Below are positions 32,380-44,950 of a stretch of 64,000 bases of DNA, one piece after another. The notes below the pieces were generated by a model. It was not told the origin of the DNA, searched no databases, and saw only the letters and a program-made list of their open reading frames with translations. Every line of letters starts with the position of its first letter. Positions within the stretch are counted from its first letter, which is position 1. A program made the translations under genes and the position numbers. Origin of the DNA: Polytrichum commune (lineage: Eukaryota; Streptophyta; Polytrichopsida; Polytrichales; Polytrichaceae); NCBI GenBank assembly GCA_950295325.1, contig OX485804.1, positions 3,596,001 to 3,660,000 on the forward strand. Reading direction: 5' to 3'.

Positions 32380-35300
32380 TTTAGAGACCCACGGTTAGTT
32401 TTCATGTAGATTGCTTGGAGCACTTTTGGGCCAACCTCCTCCGAGGGAGCCTAAAAATGCCAGACAAGTCCTTCGGTGAGGGTGGCTTGCACTTGCAGGT
32501 GCCCAAGTCGAACCTGGGTGATAGGTGTAGAAGGTGAATGCTTAGATTTTTGGAGGGGGATTGAAATTACATTTTTAGTACCTCCTAAAATTGGACCTTA
32601 GTTTTTACTATTGTGGCTTTAAACTTCACTAATCCATTTCATACCTAGTTTTAACCTAGATCTACAACCTAGTGTAAGTGCAGACGCATCAAACTTGGAA
32701 CTAAAACAATCCTAACCTATGAATTGAGATGACTTTGGCACACACCAACTGGATGTGACTCAAACCGCTCAATGAACAGAATAGCGACGGTTTGATCGAC
32801 CATTTAATTCTTTCCTACTTTCTTATTTTATTATATTTAAATATTCTAAGTGAGGGGATTTTGGCTTAAGTCTCACCCTTAATACAACTTTCTTTTTACT
32901 TAGTTAATTTTGATTACACATCCTATTTTACTACATTCATATATTAGGCATCACCCCTTATATGATTGGTGCATCCTTTAGCTTCGAACCTTCTAGGGCC
33001 TCGTACAGGTCCCTTAAAGGTTGAGTGACATCTCAAACCCTTCGGACTTCAACGGTCCAAAGGGTGGTGTCACTCTACCGAATTAAGTTTCCAATTTGTG
33101 TTTTTTTGCCAACAAGGGTTCACGATATATATTTTTTATTTTTTTATCGTTAAGTGTGTATACACTGAATAGATCCCGAAATGCAACTTAATAGGACTAG
33201 GGTGACGGACAACCCGTAGTACAATCTTCATAAATTGGGACCATTACTCCCAATCCATTGGGCCAACAACATAATAGTGGATTCGCGGGTCATTAATTCC
33301 ATCTTTCCACCAACAACATTCAGAGTGGTCGTGTTGGTGATTAATCCGACATACCACACACTGAACTTGCTAATGAATAAAACTACTACTACAAAACATA
33401 CCAAGGGGCTCAACAACAATGCAATTGGGTACCCCCTTGGCGGTTTAGTGGTCAAGCCACTTGACCTTACGAGATAGGTAAGTGGATTTAGGGATGCATA
33501 CATTGGCCGCGCTCCCTCCAACCCTAAATGAATGGCTAGGATTAGTTCGTTTACCTCAATTCTCCTCGGTTGATTGGGCTCGATGTAGGCCGACTTGCTA
33601 CCTCCTTCTTTGCTCCATTTCCCAGGCATTGACCTTGTCTCTTTCCTTGTAACTAGTTTGATTGTAAGGCTTACATTAGTTAACAATTAAAATATCAATT
33701 GTTTCTTTTGCACTTTAATTTAGACCTTAACATAATAAATTTATTTAGTGCACGTCATTATCTTTCCAACGATCAAAAAATTACTTCAACCAGACAAAAA
33801 ATGCAAAAGTTATGAGGGTTGGAAGTGTGAGGTCGATTTAACCGATCCTTCCAACCCACCTATCCAACTTCCAACTTCAAAAACTTATAGCAAATTAATT
33901 ACTATTTTGATATGGGTTTTCCTTACACCATTGAAAAACTATCAACAAGATTCAATTAAGAAAAATATGATATTAACATGATAAGCTAAGATGAATCCAA
34001 CAAACTCCTTGGAACACAGCAGTCAACCAAGAAGTTTTAAACTATGTATCACGTCTTTACAAATTCGTATCTAATTAATTTTTATTCAAACCAAATTTTC
34101 TAAATAACCATAGAAATATATTTAACAAATATAATTAACAAATATAATTAACAAATATAATTAAGAATATATAAATAAGAAAAATATATTATCAGCAAGT
34201 TAAGCTAAGATGAATCCAGCAGACTCTCTGTAATGCAGTAGTCAACCAAGAAATCTCAAATTACATATCCCGCCTTCAAAAATTCACATCTAATTCAAAT
34301 CTTATTCAAATCAAAATTTCTAAACATCATTGGAAAGCTAGAAAACATATCTACTTGGGAAAAATATAACTTTCTAAAATTTTAACTTTTAGTGGGCTAG
34401 CAGGTCTGATCCAGCAACCGCTACTCAAAGAAACACCATGTCTTTCTATTCCATCTTTGAAAATTCATAACTAATTGTCATCTTAACCAAATTACAAATG
34501 GAAAATGGCTACAGATAGCTATAAAAAATCCTTATAAAGAAAAAATAATAAATATTTTATTTTAAATCATGAACTAAGCTTTCAGGACATTAGCAGTTGA
34601 GGTCTACAATGCCTCCACTTGCAATCCTACAATCCAACCTACCTCTACAAAACAAAAGAAGATTTTTTTTGTATTAACAAACACACATTCTAACTAGGAG
34701 AGATAGTAGAGTATTTTCTCAAGCCTTATTATTAGGCCATTGAGAATGCAAGATAGAAATTTTTCTAACTACATTGAAGCAGGGCTTCGCCCAAGCATTA
34801 GAGGAAGAATAATACTATAAAATTATGAGCCCAAAATGATGTTCACATGTGTTCTTAAGTCTTTGAGATAATTAGAAGTTATGTATTAACGGTTATTAAT
34901 TATTCATAAAAATATAAAAAGAATAAAGTGTGGTGTGGATTAAGTTTAGACATTAGGGGGTGTTGTGTGATTGTCTCAAGGTTTAAGTTCAATGAGGTAA
35001 CGCCTTGACTAGATGAGCATGGAGTAAGGTGAGGCGAGAAGGGATCCGCGGGTTAAATGCCTATATTAGGATCCACATTGTTGGTTTAGGAATCGAAGAA
35101 CCTTGTGGATGGGATAAGTTCCTACTTAGAAGGAGAATGTTAAGGGGTTGTGATTGGAGGTTCTAATCCTCTCACCCTATCCTTACTTCATGCCCTTTCC
35201 TCCTCTTTGCTATTTAAGACCTCGTTCTTCCCTCATTCATCCTCTCTTTCTTTCGTGCTCCATGGCACCCCACGTGTTATAAATGTAGATGCGTGGGAAG

Positions 35301-36480
35301 CAAGATAGGAGCACGTGTGTGTGAATGGGTATAAGGTTAGGAGCCAAGGCTAGTTGGCCTTGAAGAGGGCTTAACCTCTTGTTAGTAATAGTTGGGCATG
35401 AATGATTTAAAGTTCAATTTATGGCTTAGTTTGAATACTTGGATTTACATTGATTAGCCTTATACTTATGTGGATGTGCAAAGTCTCTTATTGGACCATT
35501 TAGTTTTGTTGGACTTCATATGAATTTTTTAGAGCCAAAAAACCGAGACTATGTCCAAACTTCCAAAAACTAGTGAAAAAATGCAGATTCAAAGGGAACA
35601 GCGTAGAATTTCAACCATATACTTTGTGGCAGTAGAAATATTATTTCATATTCATGTAGAGGACTTCATTACCTATCCATGGATACCAAGAACTCGTTTT
35701 TTGGACTTCATATGAATTTTTGAGAGCCAAAAAACCGAGACTATGTCCAAAATTTCAAAAAAATAATGACACACTCTTATAGTTTTTTACTTATGATGTT
35801 TAGACTTAAAGTGTTGGATTCATTAGGTAGGAAGGGGTGTGTGTAACTTTTGAATGTATTGGTGATTGACCATTGAGGTTGAACTTAGTAATGGAATGTG
35901 AAGGCCTGTAAAGGAGAGGCCACCATAAGTTACACAAATATTTGTTAATACTTAAACTTATGTGTTTCATGGAATCAATAAGCAAAGGTTCGTGCTGTAG
36001 TGTGGAATCAACGGCGAGGACTCGATTCACACGAGGGAAATCATTGAAGGCAGGCGTAGCCAAGGCGGCTGGGTGGACATTGGAGAAGGCTAAAGTTGTG
36101 ACCTTACCCGAAGTTAAGGAATATAAGATGACATAGTGTGAAATTAGTCAACTTGTGTATATTCCAAGGGTATATTGGAATCATACATTGGATTACCGAG
36201 GAAGGATTTTCTACGTGTCATTATAACTTTTTCACTCGGGCTAGGACGAAATCAAAGGGTGGGGAATTTTTGGTGACAAAAGTGGAATGATGGGGGTTTT
36301 TAAACCCTCTCAAAAAATGGTTGGACACCTCCGCCACCAGTTCCATTGTTCGAGCCCTTCTCCAAAATTTCGGCTCGAGGGTTTTCCCAGTTGAGGTTGT
36401 CACCCTCTCGCCGAGGTGGCTCCGACGAGAAACTTTAGAAATCTTTCTAAATTTTCGTCATCGAGTTGACATGCGAGCAA
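32380..36480 (+). repeat. left arm of giant inverted repeat
   Basis: Reverse complement of 36905-40508, imperfect (roughly 80-85 percent by eye). Matching landmarks from outside inwards: CACTTTTGGGCCAACCTCC, CTTGCACTTGCAGGTGCCCA, CCTTCGGACTTCAAC, AACAACATAATAGTGGATTC, CTTCCAACCCACCTAT, GCAGTAGTCAACCAAG and GGGCTTCGCCCAA. With its inserted solo LTR (34824-36278) removed, the arm is about 2.64 kb. It contains two to three tandem units of about 220 bp around AAGCTAAGATGAATCCA (33960-34430). No transposase or other coding sequence recognised. Confidence 0.85.
34824..36278 (+). mobile_element. old solo LTR, same superfamily as the young Gypsy LTR
   Basis: 1455 bp starting TATGAGCCCAAAATGATG and ending near GGTGACA. 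It follows the 46258-48060 LTR in order: CATAAAAATATAAAAAGA, GGTTAAATGCC, CTTCCCTCATTCATCCTCTC, GCTCCATGGCACCCCACG, GAGCCAAGGCTAGTTGGCCT. It is flanked by AAAAT (34819-34823) and AAAGT (36279-36283), a TSD with one mismatch. The right arm of the inverted repeat (about 37103-37129) lacks it and shows the empty site. Confidence 0.8.
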
Positions 36481-36904
36481 GAGCTGGTGTTCGTAACGCT
36501 CGAACTAGCAGCTCCCCTGATGGCCGACATATGTGAACCCTTTTATTGGTCCACCACTCCGCAGGATCACTTTTAGTTAGAATGTTAGCATTAAATTTTA
36601 GAATTGATAGGGAATTTAGTGAAAATTAGTTCATTTAGCATTTAGCCTAAAAAAAGAAGGTCAAAATAAAACTAAGTAGTGCTAGAAGATAGCAAAGTAG
36701 AAAAAAATATGCTAGCTAGTAAAAACATCTAGCTAAGCAAATATTAGTAGATGCTAGCTATTAAGCAAATGTTAGTAGATGCTAGCTAAGTAAATGTTAG
36801 TTTATTAGTTAGTGTGAGGCACACAAGACTATTAAAGGTATTTTATGTAAGAAGACAAAATCGGCTTGAAGATATTTTAAGACAAAAAATAAAGAGAGCA
36901 AGGG
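36481..36904. other. central spacer of the giant inverted repeat
   Basis: About 425 bp, AT-rich, with a short tandem AGTAGATGCTAGCTA / AGCAAATGTTAGTAGATGC motif at 36710-36810. No gene. Confidence 0.65.
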
Positions 36905-39900
36905 GGCTACTTGCCCACTTACCAACTCGATGGCGAAAAATTAGAAAAATTTCTAGGTTTCCCGTCGGAGCCACCTCAGCGAGAGGGTGGCAACCTCAAC
37001 CGGAAAAACCCCCGAGCCAAAATTTCGGGAAAGAGTTTGAAAAATGGAGCCGGTGGAGGAGGGGTCCAACCCTTTTGTGAGAGGGTTTAAAAACCCCTCG
37101 TTCCACCTTGTATACTCTCTCTTCCTCTAATGTTTGGGCGAAGCCCTGCGTCAATGTAGTTAGGAAAAAATCTTTTAGTATGCATTCTTAATGGCCTAAA
37201 GAAAGGCTTGAGAACCTCCTCTATTCTCTCTTCTACTTAGAATGTGTGTTTATTAACACACCAACAAAATTATTCCTTCTTTTGTAGAGGTAGGTTGGAT
37301 GGTAGAATTTTGAGTGGAGGCATTGTAGACCTCATCTGCCAATGCCCTGAAGGCTTAGTTCAGAAGCTAGAACAAGATACTTATCATTTTTCACTAAGAG
37401 AGATTTCCTATAGCTATCCATAGACATTTTCTATTTGTGATTTGGTTAAGATGACAATTAGTTATGGATTTTTAAAGATGGAGTAGAAAAACTGGGTGGT
37501 CTTGTGGGTATCGGCTGCTGGATCAGACCTGCGAGTCCAATAAGAATTTTAATTCTAAAAAGTTATATTTTTTCCAAGTATAACTTTTGTGTAGCTTTCC
37601 AAAATGGCTTAGAATATTTGATTTGAGCATGATTTGAATTAGATATGAATTGTGGAAGATGAGACACATAATTTGAGAACTTTTGGTTGACTGCTGCTTT
37701 ACAGAAAATCTGCTGGGTTCACTTCGGCTTACCTTTCTAATCACATATTTTTATCAAATACATCTTTTTAATATCTCTCCAGGGTCATATAGAACGTTTG
37801 ATTTGAGTAATATTTGAATTAGATATGAATTGTTGAAGGTGAGATACATAGCTTAAGTCTTCTTGATTGACTGCTGTGTTACAAGGAGTCTGCTGTATTT
37901 TTATTAGCTTAGCTTGCTAATGTCATAATTTTCTTAGTTAGAACTTGTTTATAGCTTTCCAATGGTATAAGGAAAGCCTATATCCAAGTAGTAAGGAATG
38001 TGCTATAAATTTTTGAAGTTAGAAATTATATAGGTGGGTTGGAAGGGTCGGTTGAATCGACCTCACACTTCCAACCCTCATAACTTTTGCATTTCTTATC
38101 TGATTAAAGTGATTTCTAGATCATTGGAAAGATAATTAGGTGCAATAAGTATTATATTATGCTTAAGATTAAATTACAGTGCAAAATAAATACTTTATAT
38201 TTGAATTATTAACTAAGGTACGCTTACTACCAAACTTGTCGCAACCCTTGGTAGCCCCCCCTTGACCATCTTGCCAATTTTCAATTCTAGCAAAGGTTAC
38301 GAGTGGCTAACCCTTCGCATACCGCCATGCTAATGGTTAGCTCCTCTAACCCCGGACCAATAGTTCATAGGAGGGAACCAACCCTCCTACTTTGCTTTCG
38401 GGACTCACCCCTTAATCGGTAACCCATTTCCCCAATGTGGACTTCCATCCATGGAAGTCCAATCCTATGTTGATCATCGCGTTGCCGGAGCAACACTACA
38501 ACAACCCGAACCATACTAGGCAACTATGGCCTCACAATAGGCCAAAGCCCATGGAGGCCTTGCCGTTCGGCCTCGGGTGGGTGAGGCCACACCACCTCAC
38601 CCATATAAGCCTCTAGGACTTCACGCGGGGCCCCTACCCCACCGTCAACCAACCTCTTGTCTCTCTACCAAGAGTTGGGGCCAAGTGGACATTTTCCTTT
38701 AGCTGCTGGGCCTAGAACCCCCCAGCAGCTTCAGACCATCATAACTTCCTTGTATGATGTCTGATCATAACAACCAACCACTCCATCTTCATCTACGTTT
38801 CACGTAGATGCCGATGGACTCCTCACTTGCCCCATTTGGGCAAGTTATGAGGACGTTATGCCTCTTTGAACCTTGGCAGTCCCGGGAGTCACTCCCAGGC
38901 ACTGCTGCACCAGGGCGCTGTCCCGGGACAGCGCCCCACTCAAATGGCCATAACTCCTAGCTCACACCTCCGATTGAGGTGTTCTTGAGCATTCTAGAAT
39001 CACCACGCTATGAGCTAGGCATAGCTCATGGCCTTACCCTCATGCTTCCTAGTCTCAGTGGGTGGGAGGCGTTCCCAACGCCCGGGGCCCTCACCCACAC
39101 TAGGATCACTTGGGCCCTCTCACCAATGGCGCCACAAGTCCCGGGTGTCACTCCGGGGTCCCCCTTGTGCCCATGGTGTTTCGGGCACTCCTTATGGGGA
39201 GGTGCGCGACAAAACTAATTACAAAGAAGGAGGCAAGGTCGACGCTCGGGAAGTGGAGCAAGGAAGGAGGTAGCGGCTCGGCCTACTTCAAGCCCAAATC
39301 AACTGAAGAGAATTGAAGTAAATTAACTAACCTTAGGCCTTCCATTTAGGGTTGGAGGGAGCGCGGCTAAGGTATGCATCTCTAAACCCAGTCACCTATC
39401 TCATAAGGTCAAGTGGCTTGACCACTTGACCGCCAAGGGAATACCCAACTCCATTGTTTTCGGGCCCCTTGGTATGTTTTGTGATAGTAGCTTCATTTAT
39501 TAGTAAGTTTCGTATGTGGCAAGTCAAATTAATCACCGACATAACCACCCTTAATGTTGTTGGTGGAAATGTGGAATTAATGACCTGCGAATCCACTATT
39601 ATGTTGTTGGCCCCATAGATTGGGAGTAATGGTCCTAATTTATGAAAATTGCGCAACAAGTTGAACCTACAGGTCGCCCGTCACCCTGGTCCCATTGAAT
39701 TGCATTTCGTGGTCTATCCAGTGTAAACACATTTAACAATCAAAACATACAAAATAAATCGTGAACCCTTGTTGGCAAGAGACCCGAATCAGAAACTTAA
39801 CTCGGTAGAGTGATACCACCCGTCGGATTGTTGAAGTCCGAAGGGTTTGAGATGTTACTCGGCCTTCAAAGGACCTGCACGAGGCCTTAGAAGGTTCCGA

Positions 39901-40508
39901 GGTAAGAGGTGCACCAACCAGGTAAGGGGTGATGCCTAATATGTGAATGTAGTGAAGTAGGAGGTGCAACCGAAATTAAATAATTAAGAAAGAATTTGTG
40001 TAAAGGGTGGAACTTAGGCCAAGTTCTCCCGCTTAGAAAACTAAATAAAACGTAGTAAAGAAATAGGAATAATTGAATGTTCCATCAAATTGTCGTTAGT
40101 CCGTTCATTGAACTTGGGTGATATGAGTCACACCCGGTTGGTGTGTATCATAACCATCCTAATTCACAAATTAGGATTGCCTTGGTTTCAAGGCTGGTGC
40201 GTCTGCGCGTAGAATAGGTTGTAGGTTAAGGTTAGAACTAGATATGAAATTGGTTACTGGAGTTTAGAGCCACACTAGTAAAAAACTAAGGCCCAACCTC
40301 CGGAGGTACTACGATGCATATTTAATCTCCCTTAAAAATCTAACTACTCACGTTATACACCTATCATCCGGGTTCGGCTTGGGCACCTGCAAGTGCAGGC
40401 CACCTTCACCGAAGGGCTTGTGTGATATTTTTAGGCTCCCTCGAAAGGGGGTGGCCCAAAAGTACCACATCCACCACCTTAACATGAAGCTACCGTGTTG
40501 GGTTTGGC
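36905..40508 (-). repeat. right arm of giant inverted repeat
   Basis: Partner of 32380-36480. With the solo LTR at 38237-39211 and its duplication removed, it is about 2.62 kb, nearly the same length as the left arm after the same correction. It holds the tandem units of about 185-220 bp (37540-37950: GAATTAGATATGAATTGT, TTGACTGCTG). Confidence 0.85.
38237..39211 (+). mobile_element. solo LTR, family LTR-B
   Basis: 975 bp beginning TGTCGCAACCC and ending GTGCGCGACA, with 6-bp terminal TGTCGC/GCGACA. Perfect 5-bp duplication AAACT at 38232-38236 and 39212-39216. No internal retrotransposon sequence is present, so it is a solo LTR from unequal recombination. A second copy is at 57292-58265 in the other orientation. 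The left arm of the inverted repeat (about 33655-33662) keeps the empty site. Short open frames in it are not protein-like. Confidence 0.9.
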
Positions 40509-43192
40509 TCACCTACCAATAAAAGGTTGAACCCATACTATGTTTGCATATGGAAATTTCAAAGGTGACAACTCTTGGCACGTTAAATCCCCTCTCAATT
40601 GCTGATAATATTCATCATAATATAATTGAAATCCCATAGTGTTTTCTAAGCTTGATTGATGCTTCAAGAGGCGGTGTTAGCATCCTCTGCCTTTTTTTTA
40701 ATTATTTATATTACTAGTATTATGACTATTATTAATTACTGATTATTGTCATCTAGTTTCTTTGAGACAAACAAAAAAATTTGTTCACTACTTGAAAAAC
40801 ACTATATTTGAGATCTTTTCATAAATTGAAGACTAGTAAAATGACTTGAAGTTTGATTTACATGACACACATTAAGAGAAAGACAAACAAATCACATGAA
40901 AAAATATCATTTACAACCATATAATCAAATTAAAAATCATAAAATGTTCGAGATTGCACCCATGGCATAGCATCCAATCCAATTCCCAAACACTTAAGAC
41001 AGTAAAGATGCATCCAAATGGTTATAATGCAAAAACAAACAACATATGAAGAGCCAAAATGAAAGATTAATATATTATATACTTAATATAGAGGCAGTTT
41101 TTAACAAATGATTTGAAAGCCAAATTCACATTTGAATCCACATTATCTATTTAAGCACTATGGAGCTTAATAATTCACTTATTGATGCTAAAGCCATTGT
41201 AACCGCATCTTTTCTTTTCTTTTACTTTTTCTCATTGTGCCTCAACAACCCTAAAAATCTTATTTTTGTAGTTGTAACTTTTTGGTGCGGAGCGGGCCAA
41301 TTGATCTGAGGGCATTCAAACATTTCCAAAGAGAGACAACACTATGTGGGTATCCGCAACTTGGTGTAACATATGTTGAGGATTGTATAACACTCGTGTG
41401 AAGCGCAAGAAAATACTCTGACTTTGATGGGCCACCTATTGTGGGAGCAGAGATCTATAAGGTTCAAACAACACCACACAACACAACATTTAGGATGCAA
41501 GTCTGTAACATAGATTTTCTAGTCATTGTGAGTAAAGAACATATCATTAAGAGCGGCTACTTTGGGATGCGAGTTTGTAACCTTGGATCAAGGCCAACAA
41601 ATTTTGATAAAATGAAAGCATGATGGATGTTACCAAATGTTTAACTTTTAGATGCAATACCAATAACTAGTAAGCTAGAAAATGGAATGAAGAGGAAGAG
41701 CACACCTTGGTTGTGGGTATATCATTTGTGGACTCTAGAACAAGGGTATCAATGTCGAACTAGGCAACAAAGACATTTGCAAGTTCAAACATTGAAGATG
41801 AATATCTTCCATTTTGGGACTGGGCGAGACAATGGTTGGACTCAAATTGGCCGATTGTGAAAATAAGTGATGAAGGAGGGTGTACAATGAAGAGCAACAA
41901 GGGGGGCATTGACGCATGCAAACCCCTTGATTGGGGGCAGGTTTGCGAAACACAAACGGGGATTGACATGTACTTTGCATGGGGAAACGTCCATGTGGAG
42001 ACGCTTGCTCAACCGTTGACGAGCTTCATCATCATCCCTAAACGGCGAGGTGTCTCAATGGCGTTCGAGCACTCATTTGTCTTTCCAAAAGGGAAAGGAT
42101 GATATAGCATATGTGAGGTTGACAACTCTTGCAGGTGGGTTGTCTACAATATTGTTGTTGACATGGGCACCTTTGGAGTAATTAACGGCAAAGGCTGCAT
42201 CCACCGCCAAAAACTAGTAAAGTGAGGGTAATTGGAAGTTGCTCATGCCATGAGAGGGGGAACCATGCAAAGATGGGGACACAAAAGGGCCATTGGTGAT
42301 AAGAATCACACTTTGAGGAGACAACTATGAGAGCACAAATCCATGCCAAAAAGAAAGATTAAATATTAGATGGAACAATGTCAAGGAAACTTAGTTTACA
42401 ATCACAAACATGGAGGGTTTTCAATTTAAATTATTGAATTTTGGGAGTTTTATGTACATCACTAGTGGGACATTACCAATAGGGTTGGAGAGAACAAAAT
42501 TTGGGATTCTACCGGGGTGGCTCATAAGCCTCCTAAGAAGGGAGCAAACTCATTCAATAGGAAGGTGTCCTTTCTATCAACGGTCCATGTGCCGGGGAAG
42601 ATGGCAGGTCAAAGGGGGTTAATGACCCTCTTGGTGGGGTTGTCGTCTACAAGGAGAGTATTTTCTACAGTAGGCTACCACCCATGAGGGACCCTTTGAA
42701 CCAAGGGACACCAACCCAGAGGTTGATCTTGAGGACCTTGAGGATTTGTTGCCCCCCAGCCCCTCCAAACTTGGGCACTAATGCACCCCTTTTGTTGAAC
42801 AAATTATCACACGACTATCGTCTGTGAATTGCGCAAAGGCTTTGGAGATCACAACTAAAAACTCACGATGGGCTCCAAGTTGTCCAACATCATGGAGCTC
42901 TATATGACAACGTGAGCTAGTCAAGCACCTCACAAAAGAAGGTCCACAAGCCAGAACATGCTCAGGTTACCTTCCAATTATTGATAGTGTCTAGTGCTCC
43001 ATCATAGCTGGTAGGAAATCATGGGTCATGGGTCATCTATCCAGTCAAACTAGATACAATGTAGGTCCCATTAAGACATATGGATGCACATCCACAACTA
43101 GAAAGGGACGGTGGCAGACAAACATGCATCAAGCAAGGTTGGTTACCTCAACATGCGGAGGTGATGCGCCACGAATGCCCCCCTTGTCGAAG
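40509..43192. other. gene-free stretch with unrecognised short frames
   Basis: 40509-41280 is AT-rich and empty. 41281-43190 is less AT-rich and carries plus-strand frames of 60-90 codons (41441-41623, 41836-42102, 42410-42622) that could be pieces of a decayed gene or retroelement. I recognise no domain. The 43198 solo LTR is inserted at its right edge. Confidence 0.4.
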
Positions 43193-43197
43193 TATGG

Positions 43198-44945
43198 TGT
43201 GAGCCCAAAATGGTGCCCACATGTGGTGATTAACTCTTCGGAACCAATTTTAGTTTGACTTTGATGAGTTATGATTATTCACAAAACATAAAAAGAGTGA
43301 AGTGTGGTGTGGATTTAACTTTAGGCATTAGGTGGTGTTGTGTGATTATTTCAAGGTTGATTTCAATAAGAGTATGCCTTGATAATGTGAGTAGGGGGTA
43401 AGGTGAAGCAAGGTGAGCTCCGCGGGTTAAATGCCCACTTTTGGATCCACCTTGTTAGTTTAGGAAGAAGCAAGCTTGGTGGATGGGGATTAGTCCCTAC
43501 TTTGGAGGTGAAGGTTAAGGGATTGTGATTGAAGGTGCTAATCCTCTCACCCTATCCTCACCTCTCTCTCCCTCTCTCCCTCTCTCCCTCTTTGCTACTT
43601 AAGGTGTTTTCTCTCTCATTTACCACTCTCTCCATCAAGCGCTCTCAAGGGAGCAAGCTCTTAAGAGCTTGAGCCACATGTGTGGGTTATTAGTTTTTAG
43701 TGAAGTTAAGTAGTTAAGCTCTCTCTCTCACACCTCTCAAGCGGAGGAAGCTCTTAGAGCTTAGTGTCATATGTGGAATTAGGTAGAAGTTAGTGGAATT
43801 AGAATGTTAGGACTAGCTTGGACCATTAGGGAATTTGATGGGATTAATGTGTGTAGTTAGTTGCTTAGAGGGTTAGCTTAGGGTGGTCAAGAGCTCACAA
43901 GTCGGCACTTAGGCAAAAAACCTGATTAAGAGCTGGGTAGGATTGATTAATGAGGCTTAAGCCAACTCTGCAGCACCCGGTTTAACTCTGGTACTGTGGC
44001 CGAATTGGTGGCTGGTAGGGTTGATTAATTAGGCTTAAGCCAACTCGGAAGCGCTGGAGGCTAACTCTGGACCTGGCCGAGGGACTGGTCTCAACTTGGA
44101 AGCGTTGGAGGCTAACTCTGGACCGTGGCCGAGGGACTGGTCTCAACTTGGAAGCGCTGGAGGCTAACTCTGGACCTGGCCGAGGGACTGGTCTCAACTG
44201 GGAAGCGCTGGAGGCTAACTCTGGACCGTGGCCGAGGGACTGGTCTCAACTTGGAAGCATTGGAGGCTAACTCTGGACCTAGCCGAGGGACTGGTCTCAA
44301 CTTGGAAGCGCTGGAGGCTAACTCTGGACCTGGCCGATGGACTGGTTGAACTTGGTAGCGCTGGGGCTAACTCTGGACCGTGGCCGAGAGCTACTACTAG
44401 CTGGGATTGGTTTAGCGGAGACTAGTTAGTGGCCTTAAGCTTGGCTTAATTTTGGGTGGTATCACCAAGATTAAATGACGGGCACGTCATACTACCTTTT
44501 GATGACGTGGTACATGTGTGGGTGTTGGACTTATTAGACTAGATAGTTTTAGGCGTTGCTCCACAAGTAAGTGTAATTGAGATTGATTATTGAGAACAGT
44601 GTTTTTAAACACTTGCATCCTCTTGGTCAAAATAACTTACATTTACAAGAATGGAGAAGATGAATGATCCTAACAAGGGGAAGGCAAGGGGAGTGAAGAT
44701 TAAGGGTGCTAGAGGCATATCTTTAATGGCATGTGTGGCCAAAGGTGCAGGGTGGACCCTCGAGGAGGCTAATGCCCCACTTGTTCAAGAAACAAGCAAT
44801 AATAAAGTATCACAATCTTGAGCCATGGGATGTTCATTAATATGAAGGGTACCTACCATGCTATTGTGAATTTGGTGCTACACATGTGACTCACAAAGCC
44901 ATCACCCGGACTAGGACGCTTAAGGGTGGTGGGTTTGGCCTCACA
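43198..44945 (+). mobile_element. solo LTR of the young Gypsy family (diverged)
   Basis: 1748 bp starting TGTGAGCCCAAAATGGTGCC and ending GGGTTTGGCCTCACA, matching both ends of the 46258-48060 LTR. Perfect 5-bp duplication TATGG at 43193-43197 and 44946-44950. The interior aligns in part (CATAAAAAGAGTGAA, GGTTAAATGCCCAC, CACTTGCATCCTCT). Its variable region holds a 51-bp tandem array (44044-44390) where the intact element has 18-bp repeats. CT-rich stretch at 43560-43595. Confidence 0.9.
44044..44390 (+). repeat. 51-bp tandem repeat inside the solo LTR
   Basis: About seven units of GGAAGCGCTGGAGGCTAACT + CTGGACCTGGCCGAGGGACT + GGTCTCAACTT, 51-52 bp each. They give repetitive open frames by accident of unit length. 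Confidence 0.9.
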
Positions 44946-44950
44946 TATGG

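Noticed and set aside
38979-39316. Overlapping open frames of about 70-80 codons shared with 57236-57523
   Set aside because: They belong to the LTR-B sequence in the two solo LTRs; shared because the LTRs are related, not because a protein is conserved.
44125-44425. Repetitive open frames in the 51-bp array
   Set aside because: A unit length divisible by three keeps any frame open; they lie inside a solo LTR.
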